Below are positions 44,148-54,038 of a stretch of DNA of 64,000 nt, one piece after another. Below the pieces are notes generated by a model. That model was not told where the DNA came from, did not search any database, and worked only from the letters and a program-made list of their open reading frames with translations. The DNA is from an uncultured Neomegalonema sp. (lineage in GTDB: Bacteria; Pseudomonadota; Alphaproteobacteria; Rhodobacterales; Rhodobacteraceae), in NCBI GenBank assembly GCA_937990185.1, contig CALKBI010000015.1:1-64000 (forward strand). Reading direction: 5' to 3'. A program made the position numbers and the translations under genes. Within the stretch, counting starts at the first letter, position 1; every line of letters begins with the position of its first letter.

Positions 44148-46439
44148 TTATTTTTGAGTTGTGGATTCTACAGCTTCTGTTGCGGCGGCAGTCACCGCAG
44201 TTTTTTGCTGGTCTGTCAGGTCCGCGCGATCTTCGAGTTCGGGTATCGCAACCCGCACTTCCCGGCGGGCAAAGGAAATATCGTTTTCCTCGAAAGTGGC
44301 TTTCACGCGGTTGAAGATTTCTTTGCGCAGCGTGAATTGCCTGCCGGGTTTTGCCATGAATTTGCCGCGCACAATCATCCCAACATCGTCGAAATCGAAA
44401 ACACCCTGAGATTTGAACGGTTGTAGAAAGTCTTCCGCAAATTCCGGCACTGCCATCATTTCCGCGCCAATTTTCTTGAACAGTTTTTTGACTTTTTGTG
44501 GATCAGTTTCGAACGGAACCGTAAATTTTAATTTCATGATGACCCAATCCCGCGAATAGTTGGTCACTTTGGGGACTTCACCGTAAGGGATTGTATGCAC
44601 CGCTCCTTTATGATGGCGTAATTGCATCGAACGGATTGAGATTTTTTCTACAGTCCCGAGGGTCCCTTCAACATCGATGTATTCCCCTGCGCGAAAAGCA
44701 TCATCAATCAGGAAGAAGATTCCTGACACCACATCAGCCACCAGCTTTTGAGCACCAAAACCAATTGCCAGACCAACAATCCCTGCACCCGCCAATAACG
44801 GTGTGGTGTCGATCCCGAAATTGCCGATCACCAACAGGGACACAATAACCGTAATCGCTATTTTTAGAGTCCCGAGTAACAAAGGAAGGACAGTTGCGAG
44901 CCGTGAGACACCTGTTCCGCCTTCGTCGCCTAGTTGGGCTTCTTCGCCCATTTCAGTTTGCTCGGCGGCGAGTTTACGATTGATCCAGAGTGAGACTAAT
45001 TCCCAAAATAGATATCCGCTCAGGACGATAATTATACCTTCGATTAGTGTTCCGGCAGCGCGTGCTCCGACGCTCGATGCTGCTAGGTTCCCAAGGTCGA
45101 TGCCCCAAATCCACGCGAGGGTTAAGATAACCCCGACGCCAACAATAACCCGTCCGATGCTGATATAGCTGCGCTTGGTGCGCCGATAGGCATCTTCGGC
45201 TAATTGGCCTTCGCCTGCCATCGGTCGCACGAGATGCTTAACCAAGCCTCTGATGCCGGCATCGAAGGTTGGGGCGACCAGTAATAATAATAATGACGAA
45301 ATCTGCCTGCCATCCAGCAGGTGAAACTGGCGTTTCGCGACAATTAGTTCGACCAAGAGCCAGCTCATCACGAGAACAACCATGCAATAGTACGGGTACG
45401 CTCTGGCGATTTTGGCCTCGAAGGGCGTTACATCCTGGTCATCACCCATGAGTATCTTGGTCAATCCGGGACGGGCGCGCCAAACGCTATACAGCAAGAT
45501 GAGATAGGCCGTCGTATTGAACCAAAACCCAAGCCGGAATTTACCCATCGATACGCCGTGACTGGCGAGGAAGGGAATCAAAAAACTCATCAATCCCCAG
45601 ATGGCGAAGACAATAATTTGTTGCCGGTAGAAATACCGCGCTGTCCAGTCATCTGTTTGAATGAGCCGTAATTTGGGTTGGAAGGGCGCGCTCACAAAAC
45701 GGCTGATGGCCAAGTATATGCGCGGGGTCACAATCACTGCGGTGACGAATGTGCCGGCGATCAAGGCATCGGGAAAATGTCGGCCCCGTCCCGTGCTTTC
45801 AGGAGCTTCATTGGAAAGGAGAATCTGTAGAATATATCGGCTGACGTAGAAAAAGACGATAAGACCGATGGTGTCGAGAAAAGCACGTTTGATTAAAAGC
45901 CTGAATGTTTGGCCGAGAGTATCGGCGTGTTGATCCACGATCTGCCGCCGCCATGTTCGAAGCAGACGATCCACCAGAAACTCTGCCAAAAATCCAAGGG
46001 CGACTGCCAGAAGCGTAATAAACGCCAGCATCCAAAACCCGCCCCATCCGCGTGGTTCCAGAAATCTCAGAAAGCCACGCTTTACCCCTAGTAAGACTTC
46101 GCCGCCGCGCGAAATGGCCAGTCCAACGCTATCGGTAATTTCTTTCAGTGTTGTGCCAGCCGAGGCGATAAAGGAGGGAGCTTTCTCTGTTGCCACTGTT
46201 TCCTTGGCTACAGCATCAAGACGGTCAAGCAGAAGAAGCCGGACATCCTGATCCGAGAGGCGGGAAATCATTTCGCGCACTGCTTCCGGGGTCAGCGGGT
46301 CCGGCAAATCGGTGGCGGATGCCTTGCTGCTTGTCAGATCGGTTAAGCTCTGCGCGCTGAGTGCTGTTGGAAACACCAAAAAAACAGCCAATATAACAGC
46401 GAGCAGCCGGACAATGATTGGATGTAACGCGCGCGACAT
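44148..46439 (-). CDS. MscS-type mechanosensitive channel
   Basis: A 763-residue protein with a signal sequence (ending FPTALSAQ), a periplasmic segment, about ten membrane spans and the MscS core near residues 550-620 (GAGIVGLAIGFGAQKLVADVVSG and GEYIDVEGTLGTVEKI). C-terminal cytoplasmic cage domain. It releases solutes on hypo-osmotic shock. ATG 46439 follows GAGGGG; an upstream start lacks this. Confidence 0.9.
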   Translation of the reverse strand: MSRALHPIIVRLLAVILAVFLVFPTALSAQSLTDLTSSKASATDLPDPLTPEAVREMISRLSDQDVRLLLLDRLDAVAKETVATEKAPSFIASAGTTLKEITDSVGLAISRGGEVLLGVKRGFLRFLEPRGWGGFWMLAFITLLAVALGFLAEFLVDRLLRTWRRQIVDQHADTLGQTFRLLIKRAFLDTIGLIVFFYVSRYILQILLSNEAPESTGRGRHFPDALIAGTFVTAVIVTPRIYLAISRFVSAPFQPKLRLIQTDDWTARYFYRQQIIVFAIWGLMSFLIPFLASHGVSMGKFRLGFWFNTTAYLILLYSVWRARPGLTKILMGDDQDVTPFEAKIARAYPYYCMVVLVMSWLLVELIVAKRQFHLLDGRQISSLLLLLVAPTFDAGIRGLVKHLVRPMAGEGQLAEDAYRRTKRSYISIGRVIVGVGVILTLAWIWGIDLGNLAASSVGARAAGTLIEGIIIVLSGYLFWELVSLWINRKLAAEQTEMGEEAQLGDEGGTGVSRLATVLPLLLGTLKIAITVIVSLLVIGNFGIDTTPLLAGAGIVGLAIGFGAQKLVADVVSGIFFLIDDAFRAGEYIDVEGTLGTVEKISIRSMQLRHHKGAVHTIPYGEVPKVTNYSRDWVIMKLKFTVPFETDPQKVKKLFKKIGAEMMAVPEFAEDFLQPFKSQGVFDFDDVGMIVRGKFMAKPGRQFTLRKEIFNRVKATFEENDISFARREVRVAIPELEDRADLTDQQKTAVTAAATEAVESTTQK

Positions 46440-46598
46440 GATTTGATAGCCCCTCATAATGTATGAAAACGTAGTCGCTGTATCGCGTTGGGTCACGGCA
46501 AAAATGGACTATGATTGAATCCGCGTTCCAACAATGCTTGCACGTTGAGGTATGAGCGCGATACTGACTTCTGATATTCCTTTTTTGGGCGGGAAACT

Positions 46599-47660
46599 AT
46601 GTATTTCACCAGCGACAACGCAGTCGGTGCTGCCCCCGAGATTCTCAACGCAATCATAGCTGCGAATGAAGATGCGCTGCCTTCATACGGCGCTGATCCG
46701 ATGATGCAGGATGTTGAGAAACGGATTGCACAGATCTTCGAAACTGACGTTCGTGTTTTTCTTGTCAGTACCGGTACAGCAGCGAATGCTCTGTCTTTGG
46801 CGAGCCTTTCGCCGCCTTGGGGCGCTGTTTTCTGCCATCGCTACGCGCATATTGAAGTCGATGAATGTGGTGCGCCCGAGTTCTTTGGCGGCGGCCTCAA
46901 ACTCGTCTTGCTCGATGGCAAGGATGGAAAAATTCAGCCCGATGCGCTGGAATATGCGTTGAAGGAAACCGGCGCTGGCGGCGTTCATCAAGTGCAGCCT
47001 GCTGTCCTCAGCATAACCAATGTTACGGAAGCCGGAGCGCTTTATCGGGCAGAAGAAATCTCGACTTTGGCCGCGCTTGCCCATGATGCTGGATGTGCGG
47101 TTCATCTCGATGGGACGCGATTTGCGAATGCATTGGTGTCGAGCAATGCGTCACCCGCCGATATGAGCTGGCGTGCGGGTGTTGATGTTTTGTGTCTTGG
47201 CGCAACGAAAAACGGCGCATTGGCGGCGGAAGCGGTGATCTTTTTTGATCCGAAGCGTCAGGCAGACCGCATTGCCCAATTCGAGTATCGCCGAAAGCGT
47301 GGAGGCCATCTGATCTCAAAAGGACGGATGCTATCTGCTCAGATGGCGGCTTATTTTAAAGATGATCTATGGCTATCACTCGCGCGTCATTCTAACTTAG
47401 CGGCAACACGGCTTGCCGATGGGCTACGCAAAATTGAGGGCGTCGAGATCGAAAATTCGGTCGATGCGAATATGCTGTTCGTTCACTTGCCTGTGGCGGT
47501 TCACAAAAGGCTCCAGCAAGAGGGCGCGCGCTATTATTTAGAGCCGCCAAGCCAAAGCGATGAAGGGGATGGAAAAACGGTCCGTGTCCGTTTTGTGACA
47601 TCATTTTCAACGACAGATGACGCAATAGACTCATTCCTTGAAATTGCGTCAAAGGCTTAA
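46599..47660 (+). CDS. ltaA: Low-specificity L-threonine aldolase
   Basis: A 353-residue fold-type I PLP enzyme: DNAVGAAPEI, PSYGADP, HLDGTRFANALV, and the PLP lysine K204 in GATKNGA. It cleaves threonine or other beta-hydroxy amino acids to glycine and an aldehyde. The next gene starts 7 bases after its stop. The linkage to glycine use fits the sarcosine genes. Confidence 0.9.
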   Translation: MYFTSDNAVGAAPEILNAIIAANEDALPSYGADPMMQDVEKRIAQIFETDVRVFLVSTGTAANALSLASLSPPWGAVFCHRYAHIEVDECGAPEFFGGGLKLVLLDGKDGKIQPDALEYALKETGAGGVHQVQPAVLSITNVTEAGALYRAEEISTLAALAHDAGCAVHLDGTRFANALVSSNASPADMSWRAGVDVLCLGATKNGALAAEAVIFFDPKRQADRIAQFEYRRKRGGHLISKGRMLSAQMAAYFKDDLWLSLARHSNLAATRLADGLRKIEGVEIENSVDANMLFVHLPVAVHKRLQQEGARYYLEPPSQSDEGDGKTVRVRFVTSFSTTDDAIDSFLEIASKA

Positions 47661-47667
47661 TGTTCTG

Positions 47668-50202
47668 ATGCTGACCTTTATACGCCCTCTGGCCCTGCTC
47701 ATATTTTTGATTTTGGGAATCCTTCCGGGGGTGGCTCAGGATGAAGGGATCAAGCTTTCGGAAGCCGACGCTCTCATTAAAACGTGGGAAGCGAATGCGG
47801 ATAAAGTCGATAAGTCTTTAGAATCCGATTTACCACGGAGCATTGCGGATGTTGAGGTTCGCGCAAGACTTGACCAAGAGCGCACGGATGCGCGCACCCT
47901 CGCTGACCAAGCGCAGGAAGCGATGCTTCCGATTCAGGAACAGCTCGAGGCATTGGGTCCACCGCCCGCCGAAGGTGAAACTGAGGCCGAGGAAATTGTT
48001 GCGGAACGCCGCGACCTTAATGAGCAACTCGAGACCCTGAAAGCGACCAGCAGTAAGGCAGAACTTGCGTTTACGCGGGCTGACGGCCTGCTTCAGCGAT
48101 TGACTGCCGCGCGCAGACAACAGTTTACCGACAGGCTTCTTACGCGCGGACCAACGCCTCTCGATCCCGGTAATTGGCTTGCGGCAGGGGAAAGCGTCCT
48201 ATCATCAGCCGGGACAGTTCTCGCCGAAGTCACCGATGAGAAGGAACAGGAAAAACGTGCAGAAGTTGCGACAGATTCTGTGCCACTTGCGCTGGGCGCA
48301 CTTTTGTTTGCCCTTGTCATTATGGTGGTCTTGCGGCGTGCCGCATTACGCTGGCTCTACCGCATATTAGGGGCATGGTCGCCGTTATTTCCGACCCGTC
48401 ATTCGGCAAGTTTAGAAGAGGGGCAGGGGACAGCTCTTTCCGGAGAACTTCCCTCGCATCGACAAGCCGCGCGTTCGCGTACAATTCGTCTTCTCGTCGG
48501 TGTTGGAGTGACGCTGACACGACTGGCGACGCCGCTTGTTGCTTTGTTCGCTACAAGGTTTGCCCTGATCGAACTAGGATTATTCGGCGCAACCGGCGAA
48601 GTGGTTTTGGATGGCGTCGTTAGGGGTGTGGCGGTTTTCGCCGCTGTGTTTGCAATCGTCTATGCGTTTTTTGCGCCTTATGAACCGCGCTTGCGTTTGT
48701 CACTTTTGAACAATGAAGTTGCGCGCTCTGCCACCCGGTATTCGGTTCTGATTGCACTTGCGATGGCGCTCAATATCGCCGTGGTCAATGTCGGTGAGCA
48801 ACTCGGCTGGCCACTTGGGGCGCTGAGCGTTCTGAACGCGGCCATCATTATTGGCGGATGCCTCGCACTCTGGCGTCTTGCCTCAGTGACCCGTTTTACA
48901 GTTGAAGCAGAGCCAGAAGACACCGACGCAGACGCACCGCAAGAAGAGGCCGGACAATGGCTCTCACGCGGTGCGGGGCATACGCTGCGCCGTATTGCAT
49001 TTGCGGTTTCGATCATTGCGCCTTTGCTGTCGCTCGCAGGGTATTTCGCGCTCTCCCGCTTCGTTTTTTATAATACCCTGCTGAGTGGCGCAGTTGTTGC
49101 GGCAGGGGTGTTGCTTTTCTCTGTTGCAAAAGAAGGGGCTTCCGCCCTGTCGGAAGCCACAGGCGAACGCCGCGTAGAGAAAATCGAGGATACCGATGAA
49201 GAGGGCGGCCTATTGCCGGTGTTCTTCGGATTTATCCTGATCCTTATTGCCCTGCCGATCCTCGCTTTAATTTGGGGTGCGACAACGGACGATCTCGGTG
49301 AAGTTTATTTCGGGATCAGCAACGGATTCACAATCGGAGAAAGCACGTTCCGCCCCGGCGATATTCTGATTGCCGCGTTGGTCTTTGGCGCGGGCTTGTT
49401 CATTACGCGCATTGTTCAGGCGGTAACACGGCGCACCGTGATGCCGAGGACGCGGCTAGATAAGGGCGCGAGATCCTCCATCGTCTCCGGCCTTGGCTAT
49501 GTCGGCTTTTTCATTGCCGTCCTCGTCGCCATTAGCGCGGGAGGATTAGACCTTACAAATCTTGCGTTTTTAGGCGCAGCACTTGGTGTTGGTATTGGTT
49601 TTGGCTTGCAAAACATCGTCAACAACTTTGTCTCTGGCATTATTCTGTTGATCGAGCGTCCCATTAAAGTCGGTGACTGGATTGAAGTCGCTGGCACGCA
49701 TGGCACGGTGCAAAAGGTCAATGTGCGCTCAACGGTGATCAAGACCTTTGATAAGGCGAGTTACATCGTGCCGAATTCCGAACTGATTTCGGGTGCGGTG
49801 ATGAACATGACCCATGGCGATCTGATGGGCCGTGTGATTGCGCCTGTGGGTGTGGCTTACGGATCAGACACGCGGAAAGTAGAGAAAATTCTGCTCGAAA
49901 TCCTCCGCGCTCACCCGATGGTCTTACGCAGGCCGCCGCCCAGTGTTGTGTTCAAAGGTTTCGGAGCAGATTCTCTCGATTTTGAAGCGCGCGGTTTCCT
50001 GCGTGATGTGAATTGGATCTTATCGACGCATAGCGACTTGAACTTTGAGATCGAGAGGCGGTTCCGCGAAGAGGGCATTGAAATCCCCTTCAAGCAAACG
50101 GATGTCAGTTTGAGAAACCCCGAAGCATTGGTCGAAGCCTTCAAAACGGCTGCATATGCTGCGGATAAAGCTCAATCTAAGCCCGACAGCCTTGACGCAT
50201 GA
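47668..50202 (+). CDS. DUF3772-containing MscS-family channel (MscK-like)
   Basis: An 844-residue protein: signal sequence, periplasmic coiled-coil region with DUF3772 character (residues about 30-150), several membrane spans, and the MscS domain (ALGVGIGFGLQNIVNNFVSGI, then VGDWIEVAGTHGTVQKV) near residues 640-690. Larger than standard MscS, as in MscK/MscM-type channels. I prefer ATG 47668; the frame continues upstream to a TTG inside ltaA. Confidence 0.88.
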   Translation: MLTFIRPLALLIFLILGILPGVAQDEGIKLSEADALIKTWEANADKVDKSLESDLPRSIADVEVRARLDQERTDARTLADQAQEAMLPIQEQLEALGPPPAEGETEAEEIVAERRDLNEQLETLKATSSKAELAFTRADGLLQRLTAARRQQFTDRLLTRGPTPLDPGNWLAAGESVLSSAGTVLAEVTDEKEQEKRAEVATDSVPLALGALLFALVIMVVLRRAALRWLYRILGAWSPLFPTRHSASLEEGQGTALSGELPSHRQAARSRTIRLLVGVGVTLTRLATPLVALFATRFALIELGLFGATGEVVLDGVVRGVAVFAAVFAIVYAFFAPYEPRLRLSLLNNEVARSATRYSVLIALAMALNIAVVNVGEQLGWPLGALSVLNAAIIIGGCLALWRLASVTRFTVEAEPEDTDADAPQEEAGQWLSRGAGHTLRRIAFAVSIIAPLLSLAGYFALSRFVFYNTLLSGAVVAAGVLLFSVAKEGASALSEATGERRVEKIEDTDEEGGLLPVFFGFILILIALPILALIWGATTDDLGEVYFGISNGFTIGESTFRPGDILIAALVFGAGLFITRIVQAVTRRTVMPRTRLDKGARSSIVSGLGYVGFFIAVLVAISAGGLDLTNLAFLGAALGVGIGFGLQNIVNNFVSGIILLIERPIKVGDWIEVAGTHGTVQKVNVRSTVIKTFDKASYIVPNSELISGAVMNMTHGDLMGRVIAPVGVAYGSDTRKVEKILLEILRAHPMVLRRPPPSVVFKGFGADSLDFEARGFLRDVNWILSTHSDLNFEIERRFREEGIEIPFKQTDVSLRNPEALVEAFKTAAYAADKAQSKPDSLDA

Positions 50203-50248
50203 TCGGTTTTCTTGATCCATAAGCGCCAGCTTTATTGAGGAGAGCGCT

Positions 50249-50935
50249 ATGCCGACAACCCCTCTGTTCCGAGACGATGCAACGCTCCAATCTTGCGAAG
50301 CCAATGTCGTGAGCGTTGATGGAACGCATGTCACGCTGGACAGGAGTGTGTTTTATCCCGCCGGAGGCGGACAACCGGGGGATACGGGAACACTTGGATC
50401 GGCCACGGTGCTCGACACAATCAAAGGCGACAACGAGACAATCGTCCATGTCTGCGAGGGTCCGCTTCCGGCGGTTGGGGATAGCGTGACGGCAACGCTC
50501 GATTGGGACCGCCGCTATGCGCTGATGCGGATGCACACTGCGCTTCACCTTTTGTCGGTCGCTATCCCGCTACCGGTTACAGGCGGGGCGATAGGGGTTG
50601 AGAAATCGCGTCTCGATTTCGATATGCCCGATGCGCCAGAAGACAAACAAGCCATCGAAGACGCACTTAATGCCATGATCGCTGCGGATCACTTGGTGAC
50701 AACGGAATGGATCACGGACGAAGAACTCGATGCCAATCCGGGCTTGGTCAAGACGATGACTGTGAAACCCCCGAAAGGCCAAGGGCGCGTCCGTTTGGTT
50801 CGCATCGGCGATGTCGATTTACAGCCCTGCGGCGGTACGCATGTCACCTCTACCGCCGAGATCGGCAAAGTCCGACTCGGTAAGGTCGAGAAAAAAGGAA
50901 AGCAAAACCGCCGCGTAAGCCTTCACTTCGCATGA
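50249..50935 (+). CDS. alaX: Alanyl-tRNA editing protein AlaX
   Basis: A 228-residue stand-alone editing domain: FYPAGGGQPGDTG (residues 35-48), zinc ligands H96 and H100 (MHTALHLL) and C194 and H198 (CGGTHV). It hydrolyses Ser/Gly-tRNA(Ala). AGGAGAG precedes the start. Convergent with the FolD-like gene, 6 bases apart. Confidence 0.92.
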   Translation: MPTTPLFRDDATLQSCEANVVSVDGTHVTLDRSVFYPAGGGQPGDTGTLGSATVLDTIKGDNETIVHVCEGPLPAVGDSVTATLDWDRRYALMRMHTALHLLSVAIPLPVTGGAIGVEKSRLDFDMPDAPEDKQAIEDALNAMIAADHLVTTEWITDEELDANPGLVKTMTVKPPKGQGRVRLVRIGDVDLQPCGGTHVTSTAEIGKVRLGKVEKKGKQNRRVSLHFA

Positions 50936-50940
50936 GAGCA

Positions 50941-51840
50941 TTACACGCGCGTTGTTTCCGCATCGCCAAAATCTTCAAGATAGCGATCCCGTTGTAACCG
51001 TGCTGCCGTCACCGCATTCCGCAGTAATGTTGCGACTGTGACGGGGCCGACGCCGCCCGGAACAGGGGTTATCCAACCGGCAACGTCAGCACAGCTTTCG
51101 AAGTCCGCATCGCCCACCACAAGCCCTTCAACCTGATTGATCCCGATATCAATCAGCGCGGCCCCCGGTTTTAACATATCGCCGGTTACAAGGTTCGGTT
51201 TGCCGACAGCCACAAACACTGCATCAGCAGAGCGCGAATGCATGGAGAGATTTCTAGTCTGGTGATGACATACTGTGACGGTCGCGCCCTCAGCCATCAG
51301 CAAAAACGCGATGGGCTTTCCGACAATCGCCGAATGTCCAATGACGGTGACTTCCAACCCCTCAAGGCTCATTTTTGTTGCTTTGAGCATTTCAACAGCG
51401 GCAACCGCTGTACAAGGCCCCATACGCAAATCATTATAAACGATGTCGCCGATATTCGAGGGGTGCATCCCCTCCACGTCTTTCAGAGGATGGACGCGGC
51501 GTTGTATATCCCGCTCCGGCAGGTGATCTGGAGTGGGCCGTTGCACGATAATACCTGTAACGCGGCGATCCGTGTTCAGCCCATGAACGATTCCTAGCAA
51601 TTCTTCGGCCCCAATATCCGCCGGGTAATCACGGGCCTCGAAGTCCATACCGACCTTTTCGGCTGCGCGTTGCTGATTCCGAACATAAAGCCGCGCCGCC
51701 TCGGTATCGCCAACCGAGATCGAGACCAACCGAACCGGCCATCCTTCATTTCTGAGCGCCGTGACATCGGTCTCAACATCGGAGCGAATCTGTGCGGCAA
51801 TGGCACGCCCATCGAGTAATTTATGCGTCTTTTCAGTCAT
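50941..51840 (-). CDS. folD: FolD-like methylene-THF dehydrogenase/cyclohydrolase
   Basis: A 299-residue enzyme with the complete FolD domains: KDVEGMHPSN (usually KDVDGFHP), GHSAIVGKPIAFLL, ATVTVCHHQTRNL, IDIGIN and ITPVPGGVGPVTVATLL. The motif YVxxK is YVRNQ: the catalytic Lys is Gln56. Q100 is kept in VQRPTP instead of QLPLP. In the human enzyme Lys-to-Gln at this place removes cyclohydrolase and keeps dehydrogenase activity. The enzyme may oxidise methylene-THF from sarcosine only. Start ATG 51840 is uncertain; 51873 is possible. Confidence 0.85.
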   Translation of the reverse strand: MTEKTHKLLDGRAIAAQIRSDVETDVTALRNEGWPVRLVSISVGDTEAARLYVRNQQRAAEKVGMDFEARDYPADIGAEELLGIVHGLNTDRRVTGIIVQRPTPDHLPERDIQRRVHPLKDVEGMHPSNIGDIVYNDLRMGPCTAVAAVEMLKATKMSLEGLEVTVIGHSAIVGKPIAFLLMAEGATVTVCHHQTRNLSMHSRSADAVFVAVGKPNLVTGDMLKPGAALIDIGINQVEGLVVGDADFESCADVAGWITPVPGGVGPVTVATLLRNAVTAARLQRDRYLEDFGDAETTRV

Positions 51841-51986
51841 TTCAGGACCCGGAATAGATGTTTTCCCTGACATGACAGCCGCGCGATACCCCGACTCGTC
51901 CCGAAGCGACTCATTTTGCTCAACTCAGTCCTTCCCCCGACGCCCTTCCATGGGCTAGACATGCGCGCTGCAACGGAGAAGATAGC

Positions 51987-53279
51987 ATGACAAACGTAGC
52001 TGTAGTCGGCGCTCAATGGGGCGATGAAGGCAAAGGTAAGATCGTTGATTGGCTGAGTGAACGCGCCGATGTCGTGGTTCGCTTTCAGGGTGGACATAAC
52101 GCAGGCCATACGCTGGTGATCGACGGTAAAGTCTACAAGCTATCGTTGTTGCCCTCCGGCATTGTGCGCGAAAATAAGCAATCGGTTATCGGGTCGGGTG
52201 TCGTTCTCGATCCTTGGGCGCTGTTGGATGAAATCGCGCGTATCGGCGAACAAGATGTTGTCGTCGGCCCTGATCGCCTCAAAATCTCGGAAACCGTACC
52301 ATTGATTTTGCCGGTACACCGCGATCTTGACCGCTTGCGCGAAGAAGCGGCGGGCAAGGCAAAAATCGGCACGACTGGCCGTGGTATTGGTCCCGCTTAC
52401 GAAGATAAAGTCGGTCGCCGGGCCATTCGCCTTGGCGATTTGGCTGACGAAAAGACACTGGATGATCGTATCGACCGCCTGCTCGCGCACCATGATCCAT
52501 TGCGTAAAGGCTTGGGCGAAGCGCCTCTGGACGGCGCAGCGTTGAAAGCAGAGCTGTTAGAGATTGCCCCGCGCATCCTCCCCTTTGCGGCCCCTGTCTG
52601 GCGAGAGCTGAATATCGCGCGTAAGGCTGGTAAGCGGGTTCTGTTCGAAGGCGCGCAAGGCGCATTGCTTGATATTGATTACGGGACGTATCCTTATGTC
52701 ACGTCTTCAAACACGATGGCGGGCCAAGCGGCGGCAGGCTCCGGTGTCGGGCCGGGTGCTGTCGGCTATGTGCTGGGCATCGTCAAGGCTTACACCACGC
52801 GGGTTGGTTCAGGTCCGTTTCCGACCGAATTAGAGGATGCTATTGGCCAGCGACTTGGGGAACGGGGTCACGAATTCGGCACTGTGACAGGGCGCAAGCG
52901 TCGTTGTGGTTGGTTTGACGCTTGTCTCGTTCGGCAAACGGCGACCATTTCGGGCATCACGGGTGTTGCACTAACGAAACTCGATGTCCTCGATGGATTT
53001 GAAGAGTTGAAAATCTGCACCGGCTATCGTGTTGATGGCGTCGAGTATGACCACTTGCCTGCTGCGGCGGCTTTGCAAGCCAAGGCAGAGCCGATCTATG
53101 AGACAATGCCGGGATGGTCTGAATCGACTGAAGGCGCGCGACGCTGGGCTGATTTACCCGCTGCTGCGGTGAAATACGTTAAGCGTGTGGAAGAATTGAT
53201 CGAAACGCCGGTGGCGCTTTTGTCTACGTCACCCGAGCGAGATGATACCATCCTCGTGACAGACCCTTTTGCGGGTTGA
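51987..53279 (+). CDS. purA: Adenylosuccinate synthetase
   Basis: A 430-residue enzyme starting [19 protein letters not shown] with [38 protein letters not shown] and the end segment [12 protein letters not shown]. It makes adenylosuccinate from IMP and aspartate. GGAGAAG precedes the ATG. It reads outward from the FolD-like gene (147 bases). Confidence 0.97.
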   Translation: MTNVAVVGAQWGDEGKGKIVDWLSERADVVVRFQGGHNAGHTLVIDGKVYKLSLLPSGIVRENKQSVIGSGVVLDPWALLDEIARIGEQDVVVGPDRLKISETVPLILPVHRDLDRLREEAAGKAKIGTTGRGIGPAYEDKVGRRAIRLGDLADEKTLDDRIDRLLAHHDPLRKGLGEAPLDGAALKAELLEIAPRILPFAAPVWRELNIARKAGKRVLFEGAQGALLDIDYGTYPYVTSSNTMAGQAAAGSGVGPGAVGYVLGIVKAYTTRVGSGPFPTELEDAIGQRLGERGHEFGTVTGRKRRCGWFDACLVRQTATISGITGVALTKLDVLDGFEELKICTGYRVDGVEYDHLPAAAALQAKAEPIYETMPGWSESTEGARRWADLPAAAVKYVKRVEELIETPVALLSTSPERDDTILVTDPFAG

Positions 53280-53491
53280 GAGCGTAAAATTTGCCGGCTG
53301 TGACTGTTAAGTCGATAGCTCAAAACTACTATTTTACTGTGTCCACCCTAAGTACAACGCGGCTGGGCACAAACTTGTTCCTCTCGAAGACATCACAACT
53401 AAAGTATTACTCGTGATTGAGTGTGCGTTGCGAAATAGTTAAAATAAGTCATCCTCTTGCCCATGGTTAACGGGGCATGAAGGAGAGGAAT

Positions 53492-53866
53492 ATGAAACGT
53501 CTTGTGATGTTACTTGCCGCCGTCGTGATGAGTCTGTCTATGGCAAATGCAGCTTCCGCAGCGCCAAAACAGTTTAACTCAGCAGTGACAGAAGTCGGTG
53601 CACCGAAACATTCGTTACTTCAAAAGGTCAATGGTGGATACGGCTTTGGCTTCGGCCATGGCGGATTTTCATTCGGGAAGACATTCTTTTTTGGAGGACA
53701 TCGTGGCTTCAATCGAGGCTTCGGATTCCGCAATCGCGGGTTCCGCAGTCGCGGCTTCAGAGGCGGTCGCAGCTTTAGAGGCCACCGGAGTTTCAGAAAC
53801 CGTGGTTTCAGAGGTGGCAGAGGATTTCGCGGTGGTCGCGGCTTCCATCGAGGCTTCAGAAGATAA
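53492..53866 (+). CDS. Secreted Arg/Gly/Phe-rich low-complexity protein
   Basis: A 124-residue protein with a signal peptide (MKRLVMLLAAVVMSLSMANAASA) and a mature part of about 60 residues composed nearly only of Arg, Gly and Phe (repeats like RGFRSRGFRGG, FRGGRGFRGG), ending FRR, preceded by GFGHGGFSFG. Very basic. It could bind nucleic acid, lipid or acidic polysaccharide outside the cytoplasm. AGGAGAGG precedes the ATG, and a strong terminator follows. No family recognised. Confidence 0.75.
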   Translation: MKRLVMLLAAVVMSLSMANAASAAPKQFNSAVTEVGAPKHSLLQKVNGGYGFGFGHGGFSFGKTFFFGGHRGFNRGFGFRNRGFRSRGFRGGRSFRGHRSFRNRGFRGGRGFRGGRGFHRGFRR

Positions 53867-53965
53867 TCGCCGCTTAGGGACGGTTTGAAGATCTTCGAAG
53901 GCAGTTAAGTCTTCAGTATAGAGATAATCCGCGGAAATCCCTCAACACTCCTGATGCGGATTATG

Positions 53966-54005
53966 GCAGGCGACCCGCTCCCGCAGGGTCGCCTGCACCT
54001 TTTTT
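53966..54005 (+). terminator. Terminator after Arg/Gly/Phe-rich gene
   Basis: GCAGGCGACCC (53966-53976) pairs perfectly with GGGTCGCCTGC (53986-53996), followed by ACCTTTTTT. A strong terminator 100 bases after the stop codon; the RNA between may hold a regulatory 3' UTR. Confidence 0.85.
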
Positions 54006-54038
54006 AAGGGTATAGTTTCGGTCAGTATCGAGCTTTTC

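Noticed and set aside
53690-53866. Dense short repeats suggesting a CRISPR or microsatellite
   Set aside because: They are codon-phase repeats of a coding region for Arg/Gly/Phe; spacers are absent.
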